Shown here one piece after another: positions 1 to 7,075 of a DNA stretch of 7,243 bases (positions within the stretch are counted from its first letter, which is position 1; the number at the start of each line of letters is the position of its first letter). The position numbers and the translations under genes are program-made. Source of the DNA: an uncultured Clostridia bacterium. GTDB lineage: Bacteria > Bacillota > Clostridia > Christensenellales > Aristaeellaceae. Below the pieces are notes generated by a model that was not told the DNA's origin, made no database searches, and was given only the letters and a program-made list of their open reading frames with translations. The stretch is taken from contig CANQGC010000142.1 of NCBI GenBank assembly GCA_947600345.1, positions 1 through 7,243 of the forward strand, written 5' to 3'.

Positions 1-1001
<1,001 letters not shown>

Positions 1002-1050
1002 TCGTGGCGCGCGCTGACGACGATAATAGATTTGGGGTGTGAGTTCATAC

Positions 1051-2154
1051 ATGGCAATATTGGAGATGGAGCAATTCAAGCAGGACCTGAACGCCGTGCG
1101 AAGCATGATCGACGAGGCGGGGGAGTCGCTGCACGTGGATCACCTGCGCGAGCAGCTGGTCGAGTACCAGGAGGACATGGGCAGCCCGGGCTTCTGGGAC
1201 GACACCGACCGCGCCACCCAGGTTTCAGCCAAGGCGCGCTCCACCGAGAACCGCATCAAGCACTACGAGGGCCTGATCTCCCGCGCCGATGACATCGAGC
1301 TGATGATGGAGCTGGCCGACGAGGAGGACGACGCCTCGATGGTGGAGGAGATCCGGCAGGGCTTCGCCTCGCTGAAGGAGGATCTGGAGAACCTGCGCCT
1401 GCAGACGCTGCTCACCGGCGAGTACGACGACTGCGACTGCATCCTCACGCTGCATGCCGGCGCAGGCGGCACCGAGGCCCAGGACTGGACGCAGATGCTC
1501 TACCGCATGTACACCCGCTTCTGCGAGCGCATGGGCTTCCAGGTCAAGGAGCTCGACCTGCTGGAGGGCGACGAGGCCGGCATCAAGTCGGTGAGCTTCG
1601 AGGTATCGGGCGACTACGCCTACGGCTACATGAAGGCCGAGCGCGGCGTGCACCGCCTGGTGCGCATCTCGCCCTTCGATGCCAACGCGAGGCGGCACAC
1701 GTCCTTCGCCTCGCTGGATGTGGCGCCGATCATCATCGACAACACCCAGATTGAGATTCGGCCCGAGGATCTGCGCATCGACACCTACCGCGCCTCCGGC
1801 AAGGGCGGCCAGCACGTCAACCGCACCGACTCCGCCGTGCGCATCACGCATCTGCCCACCGGCATCGTGGTGCAGTGCCAGAACGAGCGAAGCCAGGTGC
1901 AGAACAAGGAGATGTGCTTCATCTGGCTGCGCGCCAAGCTGGCCGAGAAGCGCGAGCAGGAGCGCCAGGAGCAGATGAGCGACATCAAGGGCGAGCTCAA
2001 GAAGATCGAGTGGGGCAGCCAGATTCGCTCCTACGTCTTCCAGCCCTACACGCTGGTCAAGGACCTGCGCACCGGCTACGAGATGGGCGACATCAACGCC
2101 GTCATGGACGGCAAGCTCGAGGGCTTCGTGACGGCGTACTTGCAGATGCTTTGA
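1051..2154 (+). CDS. prfB: Peptide chain release factor 2 (RF2), single uninterrupted frame
   Basis: RF2 recognises UAA and UGA in the ribosomal A site and triggers release of the finished peptide. From ATG 1051 the protein is 367 residues, matching E. coli and Bacillus RF2 (about 365). Visible signatures: the GAGGTEAQDW segment, the tripeptide anticodon SPF at residues 207-209, and the catalytic GGQ at 252-254 in ASGKGGQHVNRTDSAVRITH, followed by GWGSQIRSY-like and VKDLRTGYEMG segments near the end. A GTG at 1039 in the same frame would add four residues (MSSY), but ATG 1051 gives a family-like N-terminus (MAILEMEQFKQDL) and has a G-rich stretch (GGGGTGTGAG) upstream. Unlike many RF2 genes there is no in-frame UGA near codon 26 and hence no programmed +1 frameshift; see the separate site at 1119-1134. 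It sits directly after secA, a conserved Gram-positive pairing. The gene's own stop is UGA, an RF2 codon. Confidence 0.96.
   Translation: MAILEMEQFKQDLNAVRSMIDEAGESLHVDHLREQLVEYQEDMGSPGFWDDTDRATQVSAKARSTENRIKHYEGLISRADDIELMMELADEEDDASMVEEIRQGFASLKEDLENLRLQTLLTGEYDDCDCILTLHAGAGGTEAQDWTQMLYRMYTRFCERMGFQVKELDLLEGDEAGIKSVSFEVSGDYAYGYMKAERGVHRLVRISPFDANARRHTSFASLDVAPIIIDNTQIEIRPEDLRIDTYRASGKGGQHVNRTDSAVRITHLPTGIVVQCQNERSQVQNKEMCFIWLRAKLAEKREQERQEQMSDIKGELKKIEWGSQIRSYVFQPYTLVKDLRTGYEMGDINAVMDGKLEGFVTAYLQML
1119..1134 (+). other. Probable scar of the RF2 autoregulatory frameshift site
   Basis: The bases read GGGGGAG TCG CTG CAC. The classical prfB frameshift signal is a Shine-Dalgarno-like AGGGGG, three bases, then CTT TGA C. 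Here the G-rich stretch, the 3-base gap and the leucine codon are all kept, and the leucine is residue 27 counted from ATG 1051, close to Leu25 of E. coli. The UGA is missing: CTTTGAC has become CTGCAC, one base shorter, which leaves a continuous frame. What is seen is the sequence; that it descends from a frameshift site by deletion is inference. Confidence 0.6.
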
Positions 2155-2167
2155 TGGAGGACGGAGT

Positions 2168-2211
2168 GCGGGGGAGGGCTTTCTTTTAGAAAAAAGAAAG
2201 CCCTCCCCCGC
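2168..2211 (+). terminator. Perfect 20-bp hairpin after prfB, without a U-tract
   Basis: The arms 2168-2187 and 2192-2211 are exactly complementary and enclose a four-base AGAA loop. The outer half of the stem is G/C and the inner half is CTTTCTTTT/AAAAGAAAG. It starts 13 bases after the prfB stop, where a transcription end is expected, but a C-rich stretch follows on the + strand and no T-run follows on either strand. It may therefore be a factor-dependent or processing/stability hairpin, or a dispersed palindromic repeat, rather than a classical intrinsic terminator. Confidence 0.55.
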
Positions 2212-2272
2212 GCCCCCTCCCAAGAAAACCGTCAGATTGATTTTAGGATGAGGCTTGGCGGCTTTGATCGGG

Positions 2273-2302
2273 GCGAATCGCGCCGGAGGCGGCACGATTC
2301 GC
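2273..2302 (+). promoter_or_regulatory. Bulged inverted repeat upstream of the DUF1461 gene
   Basis: GCGAATCG (2273-2280) pairs with CGATTCGC (2295-2302), and inside it CGCC (2281-2284) pairs with GGCG (2288-2291) around a GGA loop. The result is a 12-bp stem with a GCA bulge on the 3' side. It lies 36 bases before the chosen ATG. It could be an operator or an RNA leader hairpin; no T-run follows, so it is not an obvious terminator. I see no convincing -35/-10 pair in 2212-2338. Confidence 0.35.
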
Positions 2303-2338
2303 TGTGCGGATTCGGGGCTTGATTTTGGGGGTTGGTTT

Positions 2339-2997
2339 ATGGAGAAGATGCGGCGCGGGGGCGCTTGGGCCTTGGGGATCGGGATGTTCCTGCTGTACTT
2401 CGCGGCGCTGCTGGCCATCGTGCACGTGGTCGGGACGGACGCGGGGCTGTACCACCGCCTGCAGATGGAGGCGGGGATACTGCCGGAGGCCGGGATCTCC
2501 GAGGAGGAATTGATCTCGCTGGACGGAAGCCTGGCGGACTACCTCGCCGGGGATTCCTCGGCGCTGGACGCCTCGCCCTTCAACGAGCGGGAGCGGACGC
2601 ACATGGCGGACTGCTACGATCTCTTCGTGCTGCTGCGGCGGGTGCTGCTGATCTGCGGTGCGCTGGCCGCGGCGCTGCTGCTCCTGGCCGGGATTCGCTT
2701 CGGGTGCCGGAACTACGCCCGGGGGGCGCTCTTCGGCGCGCTCGCCTTCCTCGGCGCGATTCTGCTGCTGGGGCTCTGGGGCGCGATCGACTTCGATTCG
2801 CTGTTCACGGCCTTCCACCACCTGCTGTTCACCAACGACCTGTGGCTGCTCGATCCCAGAACCGACCTGCTGATTCGCATCTGCCCCCAGTCCATGTTCA
2901 TGAATATGGCGCTGCGCATTGCGCTGTCGGAGCTGGGCTTCATCGCCCTGGTGAACCTGATCTGCCGGGCCGCTCCCGCACTGCTACGGAGGAACAA

Positions 2998-3001
<4 letters not shown>
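2339..3001 (+). CDS. DUF1461 / TIGR01906-type integral membrane protein
   Basis: A 220-residue polytopic membrane protein of unknown function. Four hydrophobic segments are visible at about residues 10-31, 102-119, 129-150 and 186-209, with a larger non-membrane loop (about 33-95) between the first two. Family-type marks are HMADC at 88-92, FHHLLF from 159, NDLWLLDP at 166-173 and DLLIRICP at 176-183; this matches my memory of the Gram-positive DUF1461 family, which has no established biochemical role. ATG 2339 is chosen because a G5 run ends 7 bases before it and the hydrophobic N-terminus begins there. An in-frame TTG at 2255 would add 28 uncharacteristic residues across a hairpin. Its TGA overlaps the tsaD ATG (ATGA), so the two are translationally coupled. 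That association suggests co-expression but does not reveal a shared function. Confidence 0.82.
2988..3001 (+). promoter_or_regulatory. Ribosome binding site and ATGA start/stop overlap of tsaD
   Basis: GGAGGAA at 2988-2994 lies inside the last codons of the upstream membrane protein gene, and its GGAGG ends 5 bases before ATG 2998. The stop of the upstream gene is TGA 2999-3001, within the ATGA. This fixes the tsaD start at 2998, even though conserved TsaD sequence begins only about 25 residues later. Confidence 0.85.
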
Positions 3002-4071
<1,070 letters not shown>

Positions 4072-4081
4072 TTTCCAAAGG

Positions 4082-4150
4082 TAACGCATAATTTAAATTC
4101 ATATTCAAGAAACAATTTTGAAATAATTATACACATAGTTGAAATATATG
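4082..4150. other. AT-rich block (possible DNA-unwinding element)
   Basis: By direct count 13 of 69 bases are G or C (about 19%), against roughly two-thirds in the flanking genes. It contains runs such as AATTTAAATT, AAATAATTATA and AAATATATG. It begins just after the tsaD stop and includes a DnaA-box match (4127-4135), with the main DnaA-box cluster about 140 bases downstream. An AT-rich block beside DnaA boxes is what origins use for strand opening. An ordinary AT-rich intergenic stretch or promoter upstream region is the alternative. Confidence 0.5.
4127..4135 (+). promoter_or_regulatory. DnaA box (TTATACACA)
   Basis: Exact match to the consensus TTATNCACA in its N=A form, placed inside the AT-rich block. 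It is separated from the main cluster, which begins at 4291. Confidence 0.6.
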
Positions 4151-4162
4151 CGAGGCGAGATG

Positions 4163-4181
4163 GGGCGGTGAGGTGCCGCCC
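4163..4181 (+). other. Small GC hairpin (GGGCGG/CCGCCC)
   Basis: A 6-bp perfect stem, 4163-4168 with 4176-4181, around a 7-base loop. It is about 90 bases after the tsaD stop and is followed by CTTCCTGC rather than a T-run, so it is at best a weak end point for the tsaD transcript. Confidence 0.3.
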
Positions 4182-4234
4182 TTCCTGCTGAAAACTCGTG
4201 AAATGTGACGGAAAGAGGGCAATACCGGGAAGGG

Positions 4235-4262
4235 TTTGCACCGAAACCGACTGAATTATGAT
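4235..4262 (+). promoter_or_regulatory. Candidate sigma-A promoter upstream of the DnaA boxes
   Basis: TTTGCA (4235-4240), a 16-base spacer and TATGAT (4257-4262). Each hexamer has 4 or 5 of 6 consensus bases. Transcription would begin near 4269, placing the first exact DnaA box about 20 bases downstream of the start. It would read into a long leader for mrnC. Confidence 0.4.
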
Positions 4263-4300
4263 AAAATTGCGCCCATAGAAAACCATGGTCTGTGGATAAC

Positions 4301-4317
4301 TTTATGCGCCGCGGCGC
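4301..4317. repeat. TTTATGC plus GC palindrome, copy 1
   Basis: TTTATGC overlaps a 12-bp perfect palindrome GCGCCGCGGCGC (4306-4317). The core CGCCGCGGCG recurs at 4426-4435 with TTTATGC on its other side, so the two copies bracket the DnaA boxes. Confidence 0.5.
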
Positions 4318-4339
4318 GCAGCTGTGGATAAACCGGGAA

Positions 4340-4361
4340 AACGGCGGTTTGAACGGCGGTT
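4340..4361 (+). repeat. Tandem 10-bp direct repeat AACGGCGGTT, 12-bp period
   Basis: AACGGCGGTT at 4340-4349 is repeated exactly at 4352-4361, between the second and third exact DnaA boxes. The period is close to one helical turn, as in iteron-like or tandem protein-binding sites. Which protein would bind is unknown. Confidence 0.5.
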
Positions 4362-4425
4362 ATCTGTGGATAAATATGTGGAAATTGTGGATGAAGGGGC
4401 GCTTCGGGCTGGTATTATTCACAGC

Positions 4426-4442
4426 CGCCGCGGCGTTTATGC
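4426..4442. repeat. GC palindrome plus TTTATGC, copy 2
   Basis: CGCCGCGGCG (4426-4435) followed directly by TTTATGC (4436-4442). It has the same two elements as copy 1 but in swapped order, and begins 3 bases after the inverted DnaA box. Confidence 0.45.
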
Positions 4443-4494
4443 AGGTGCGCGCCGGCGGATGTCCGAAAGTTTTACAAACTGTGACAGACTTTGC

Positions 4495-4523
4495 TTGTTT
4501 GGAAACATTTCTTCTGCTATACT
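4495..4523 (+). promoter_or_regulatory. Candidate extended -10 promoter of the mrnC-rlmB-rae1 operon
   Basis: TTGTTT (4495-4500), a 17-base spacer and TATACT (4518-4523), preceded by TGC, making an extended -10 (TGNTATACT). The predicted start near 4530 gives a leader of about 58 bases before the mrnC ATG. It is the best promoter match in the window and lies about 70 bases downstream of the last DnaA box. Confidence 0.65.
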
Positions 4524-4587
4524 GAAACCAGATATTCTGGGGAGGCATGCGGGAGCGCCGCGCGCCTTCCGCACCGGAGGACGGCGG

Positions 4588-4992
4588 ATGGAGCACAGCT
4601 TTGCGCACAACGCGCTGCCCGGCTCGCTGGAGCTGGCGTTTCTGGGGGACACGATCTACGACTTCTACGTTCGCCGCCACCTGGTGCACCGGGGCGGCCG
4701 GGTGCAGCAGATGCACCGGGACGCGGCGGCGCTGGTCTGCGCCCACGCCCAGGCGGAGGCGTTTTCCCGCATCGAGGGCATGCTCAGCGAGGAGGAGGCC
4801 GCCGTGGCCCGCCGCGCCCGCAACGCCCACCAGAACCCGCCCCGCAACGCCGACCCGGCGGAGTACCACCGGGCCACGTCGCTGGAGGCGCTGATCGGCT
4901 ATCTCTACCTGACCGGCCGCAGGGAGCGCATCGACGAGCTGATGCGCGAGACGCTGCCGAAGGAGTACGCGGAGGAATCTAATGAGGAATGA
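4588..4992 (+). CDS. mrnC: Mini-ribonuclease III (MrnC)
   Basis: Mini-III is a double-strand-specific RNase with an RNase III catalytic domain but no dsRNA-binding domain; in Bacillus it matures the ends of 23S rRNA. The protein is 134 residues, usual for the family. Signatures: LAFLGDTIYDFYVR with catalytic Asp21, RRARNAHQNPPRNADPAEYHRATSLE-type central region, and SLEALIGYLYLTGR with catalytic Glu100. ATG 4588 is chosen because GGAGG (4576-4580) lies 7 bases upstream and family homology begins at once. The frame stays open back to a GTG at 4324, but that extension crosses the DnaA boxes and the promoter and looks non-protein-like. The stop overlaps rlmB by 11 bases. In Bacillus the gene follows cysS; here cysS is absent, and the DnaA-box region and tsaD stand in its place. 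Confidence 0.95.
   Translation: MEHSFAHNALPGSLELAFLGDTIYDFYVRRHLVHRGGRVQQMHRDAAALVCAHAQAEAFSRIEGMLSEEEAAVARRARNAHQNPPRNADPAEYHRATSLEALIGYLYLTGRRERIDELMRETLPKEYAEESNEE
4971..4984 (+). promoter_or_regulatory. Ribosome binding site of rlmB inside mrnC
   Basis: GGAGGAA (4971-4977) sits 6 bases (from GGAGG) before ATG 4982, within the final mrnC codons. It supports a start that includes the long arginine/glycine-rich extension of RlmB. Confidence 0.8.
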
Positions 4993-6031
4993 CGAGCGCG
5001 GAAGCGCGAACCGGGGCAGAAGCGATGTGCGCGGGCCGTCCCGCCAGGGTGGCGGAAGCCGGGGCGCGGGCCCGAGGACGGGCGCGATCTACCGGGGTGT
5101 GCCGGCCGCCCAAAGGGTGAGCGCGGAGGGCGAGGAGGCGCGCCCGGGCGCCTATCGCGGCAACGCCTATGGCAATCGAGGCAACGAGCGCCGGGAGGCG
5201 GCCTCCAGGCGCGAATTCGGCAGCGACGTACGGAGCCGTGCGGCGTCCGCTCCCGCCGTGGCGGTCCGCGAGCCCGCCCCTGCGCCCTCCGTTCCCCCCG
5301 AGGAGAACGAAAACCTGCTGGCGGGTCGCAACCCCATCCGCGAGGCGCTGAAGTCCGGGCGCAGCGTGGAGAAGCTGCTGGTGGCCAGGGGCGACCTCTC
5401 CGGCGCGGCGCGGGACATCGTGCGCATGGCGAGGGAGGCCGGGGCCGTGGTGCAGGAGGTGGACCGCAGCCGCCTGGATCAGATCTATCCCGCTCACCAG
5501 GGCCTGCTGGCCTACGTGGCGGCGGTGGACTATGCGAGCGTGGACGATCTCTTCGCCCGGGCGCAGGAGCGCGGCGAGGATCCCTTCTTTATATTATTGG
5601 ACGGCGTGACCGATCCCCACAACCTGGGCGCGATCCTGCGCACGGCGGAGTGCGCGGGCGCCCACGGCGCGATCCTGCCCGAGCGCCGCTCGGCGGGCCT
5701 GGGCCCGGCGGCGGCGAAGGCGGCGGCGGGCGCGCTGGACTGCCTGCCGGTCGCCCGGGTCAAGAACCTGAACCGGACGATCGACGAACTGAAGCAGCGC
5801 GGCGTCTGGATCATCGGCACCGCGATGGACGGCGAGGACGCGCTGACGGCGGACCTCACCGGCCCCGTGGCGCTGGTGATCGGCTCCGAGGGCGAGGGCG
5901 TGTCGCGGCTGACGCTGGAAAAGTGCGACCGGACGCTGACGCTGCCCATGCGCGGGCGCATCGAATCGCTCAACGCCTCCGTGGCGGCGGGGATACTGAT
6001 GTACGAGGTCGTGCGGGCGAGGGCCAGGTGA
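4982..6031 (+). CDS. rlmB: 23S rRNA (guanosine-2251-2'-O)-methyltransferase RlmB/TrmH family, with long basic N-terminal extension
   Basis: A SpoU/TrmH-class SAM-dependent 2'-O-methyltransferase with a trefoil knot; RlmB modifies G2251 in the 23S P loop. The protein is 349 residues, against about 250 for typical members. Residues 1 to about 108 are a low-complexity Arg/Gly/Ala-rich segment with no recognised fold. The substrate-binding domain starts at ENLLAGRNPIREALKSG (Asn111 onward). The methylase domain shows all three SpoU motifs: DGVTDPHNLGAILRTAE with Asn214 and the nearby Arg, VALVIGSEGEGVSR with Gly301-Ser302-Glu303-Gly304, and LPMRGRIESLNASVAAGI with Asn331. Family assignment is firm. 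The exact target is inferred from family and context, since close relatives act on other rRNA or tRNA sites. It overlaps mrnC by 11 bases and ends one base before rae1. A run of A/T-only codons (5588-5599) interrupts otherwise GC-rich coding sequence. Confidence 0.93.
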   Translation: MRNDERGSANRGRSDVRGPSRQGGGSRGAGPRTGAIYRGVPAAQRVSAEGEEARPGAYRGNAYGNRGNERREAASRREFGSDVRSRAASAPAVAVREPAPAPSVPPEENENLLAGRNPIREALKSGRSVEKLLVARGDLSGAARDIVRMAREAGAVVQEVDRSRLDQIYPAHQGLLAYVAAVDYASVDDLFARAQERGEDPFFILLDGVTDPHNLGAILRTAECAGAHGAILPERRSAGLGPAAAKAAAGALDCLPVARVKNLNRTIDELKQRGVWIIGTAMDGEDALTADLTGPVALVIGSEGEGVSRLTLEKCDRTLTLPMRGRIESLNASVAAGILMYEVVRARAR

Positions 6032-6032
6032 G

Positions 6033-6944
6033 ATGAGGGGCAACACAGCCGAGCGCGGCCGCGTGCTGATCGTGGACGGCTACAACGTCATCAACGTGCG
6101 CAAGCCCGTGCGGGAGAGCCGGGGCCTGGAGGACGCGCGTCGCGCCCTCACCGACCGCCTGCACGACTACGCGGGCTGGTCCGGCCAGCGCATCGTGCTG
6201 GTGTACGACGCCTGGCTGTCGGACCGGGCCCAGCGCAGCGTGGAGAAGCGCGGAACGCTTGAGATCGTGTTCACCAAGAAGGGCGAGACCGCCGACCAGT
6301 ACATCGAGCGCCTCTGCGACGAACTCTCCGACGACGTGGAGATGCGCCGCATCGAGCTGCGCGTGGCGACCTCGGACCTGATCGAGCAGACCATTGCCTT
6401 CGGCCGCGGCGCGATCCGCCTGTCCTCCCGGGAGCTCCTGATGGAGATGGACATGGCCAGCGCCCTGCGCGGCCCCGCCACCCGCACCACCGGCCCCCGA
6501 GGCACCACCGTCGCCGAGCGCCTGCCGCCGGACATCCGAGCAAAGCTCGAGCGCATGCGCCGGGGAGAGGAATCCCCCCAGCCCGCCGCCCCAGCACCAC
6601 CCCCGATCCAACCCGCCCCGAAGCCAGAACCAAGCGCTCCTGCGCCCAGGCCGGAGCGCGACGAGTCCGCGCCAGAATCAAACCCGCGCAGCTCCGCGAC
6701 AAAACCGAAACCAAAGCCAAATCCGAAATCAGAACAAACAAGGGCAAAATCCCGCCCAGGCAAAAGCCGAACCCGGCACAAGCCGGATTCAAACCAAGCT
6801 CTCACTAATCGGGAAGCGAAAGCTGAGAAGGGCCCGGCACCAGCAAATCCCAAGTCCACCGGAACGCAAAGCAAGGATCGCGGCGCAACCCGGCAAACCA
6901 AACCAGGCGCTCCCACAAAGAAGCGCAAGGGCCCCCGCCACTAG
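6033..6944 (+). CDS. rae1: NYN (PIN-like) domain ribonuclease, Rae1/YacP family, with long Pro/Lys-rich C-terminal tail
   Basis: In Bacillus, Rae1 (YacP) is an endoribonuclease that cuts mRNA in the ribosomal A site. Residues about 10-178 form the NYN domain: VLIVDGYNVIN (Asp15), VLVYDAW (Asp59), FTKKGETADQYIE (Glu85, Asp88), RVATSD (Asp115), then GRGAIRLSSRELLMEM. These acidic residues are the expected active-site set. Bacillus Rae1 is about 170 residues; this protein has 303. The extra roughly 125 residues are Pro/Ala-rich and then Lys/Pro/Arg-rich (for example KPKPKPNPK, ending TKKRKGPRH), clearly disordered and positively charged. The coding bases there change to A-rich codons such as AAA, CCA and AAC, unlike the GC-rich domain. 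ATG 6033 is one base after the rlmB stop; GAGGG (6019-6023) is a reasonable ribosome binding site. Context with mrnC and rlmB is the conserved Bacillota order. Confidence 0.9.
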   Translation: MRGNTAERGRVLIVDGYNVINVRKPVRESRGLEDARRALTDRLHDYAGWSGQRIVLVYDAWLSDRAQRSVEKRGTLEIVFTKKGETADQYIERLCDELSDDVEMRRIELRVATSDLIEQTIAFGRGAIRLSSRELLMEMDMASALRGPATRTTGPRGTTVAERLPPDIRAKLERMRRGEESPQPAAPAPPPIQPAPKPEPSAPAPRPERDESAPESNPRSSATKPKPKPNPKSEQTRAKSRPGKSRTRHKPDSNQALTNREAKAEKGPAPANPKSTGTQSKDRGATRQTKPGAPTKKRKGPRH

Positions 6945-6955
6945 CATTAAGCTAT

Positions 6956-7004
6956 CCAGCAGGTCCCAGGGCGCAGCCCCGCCGAGGCAAAGCCGAGGCA
7001 ACCC
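6956..7004. repeat. GC-rich intergenic repeat, copy 1
   Basis: It begins CCAGCAGGTCC and contains GGGCGCAGCCCC, then GCCGAGGCAA given twice (about 6981-6990 and 6992-7001) and ACCC. It is closely similar to 7024-7075 over its whole length. The centre is a short GGGC/GCCC stem around GCA. It starts 11 bases after the rae1 stop, where a transcript 3' end would form. It looks like a member of a dispersed REP-like family, but that cannot be shown from one window. Confidence 0.6.
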
Positions 7005-7023
7005 ACCACCCCACCCAAACTAA

Positions 7024-7075
7024 CCAGCAGGGTCCGGGGCGCAGCCCCGCCGAAGCGCAGCGGAGGCGTAACCCC
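7024..7075. repeat. GC-rich intergenic repeat, copy 2
   Basis: It begins CCAGCAGGGTCC and contains a perfect CGGGGC/GCCCCG stem around a GCA loop, then a second imperfect fold CGCC...GGCG around an AGCGCAGC core. It aligns with copy 1 across about 50 bases with scattered substitutions and small length changes. Its last bases form the first unit of the G-quadruplex repeat. Confidence 0.6.

Larger units (their letters stand above)
4291..4423. promoter_or_regulatory. DnaA-box cluster (origin-like or DnaA control region)
   Basis: Three exact copies of TGTGGATAA (reverse complement of TTATCCACA, the strongest DnaA box) lie at 4291-4299, 4323-4331 and 4365-4373. A one-mismatch copy TGTGGATGA is at 4386-4394, a two-mismatch copy TGTGGAAAT at 4377-4385, and an inverted TTATTCACA at 4415-4423. 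With the box at 4127 that makes five perfect TTATNCACA matches in about 300 bases. A 9-base word should be rare in such GC-rich DNA, so the cluster is not chance. In known bacteria such clusters occur at oriC, at DnaA titration/reactivation sites, and at DnaA-repressed promoters. No dnaA, dnaN or rpmH is in the window, and genes on both sides run the same way, which leaves the choice open. Confidence 0.8.

Noticed and set aside
1022..1027. GATAAT as a -10 box for prfB
   Set aside because: No acceptable -35 lies 16-18 bases upstream; co-transcription with secA explains prfB better.
2149..2251. CTT TGA at the prfB stop, identical to the first six bases of the RF2 frameshift site; a +1 shift would add about 32 residues through the hairpin to TGA 2249
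   Set aside because: No Shine-Dalgarno-like stimulator lies 3 bases upstream, the seventh base is T not C, and the added residues are the translation of a palindrome.
2255..2338. TTG-initiated N-terminal extension of the DUF1461 protein
   Set aside because: It runs through an inverted repeat, gives atypical residues, and has no suitable ribosome binding site compared with ATG 2339.
1225..2418. 397-codon open frame on the minus strand opposite prfB
   Set aside because: Ala/Leu/Val/His-rich translation with no recognisable motif, lying opposite a certain gene; an effect of GC-rich codon structure.
4292..4525. 77-codon GTG-initiated + frame in the intergenic region
   Set aside because: Its starts and several codons are made of DnaA boxes (TGTGGATAA read as GTG GAT), there is no ribosome binding site, and the frame ends within the mrnC promoter.
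4324..4587. N-terminal extension of MrnC from GTG 4324
   Set aside because: It covers DnaA boxes and the best promoter; ATG 4588 has a good GGAGG site and a full-length family match.
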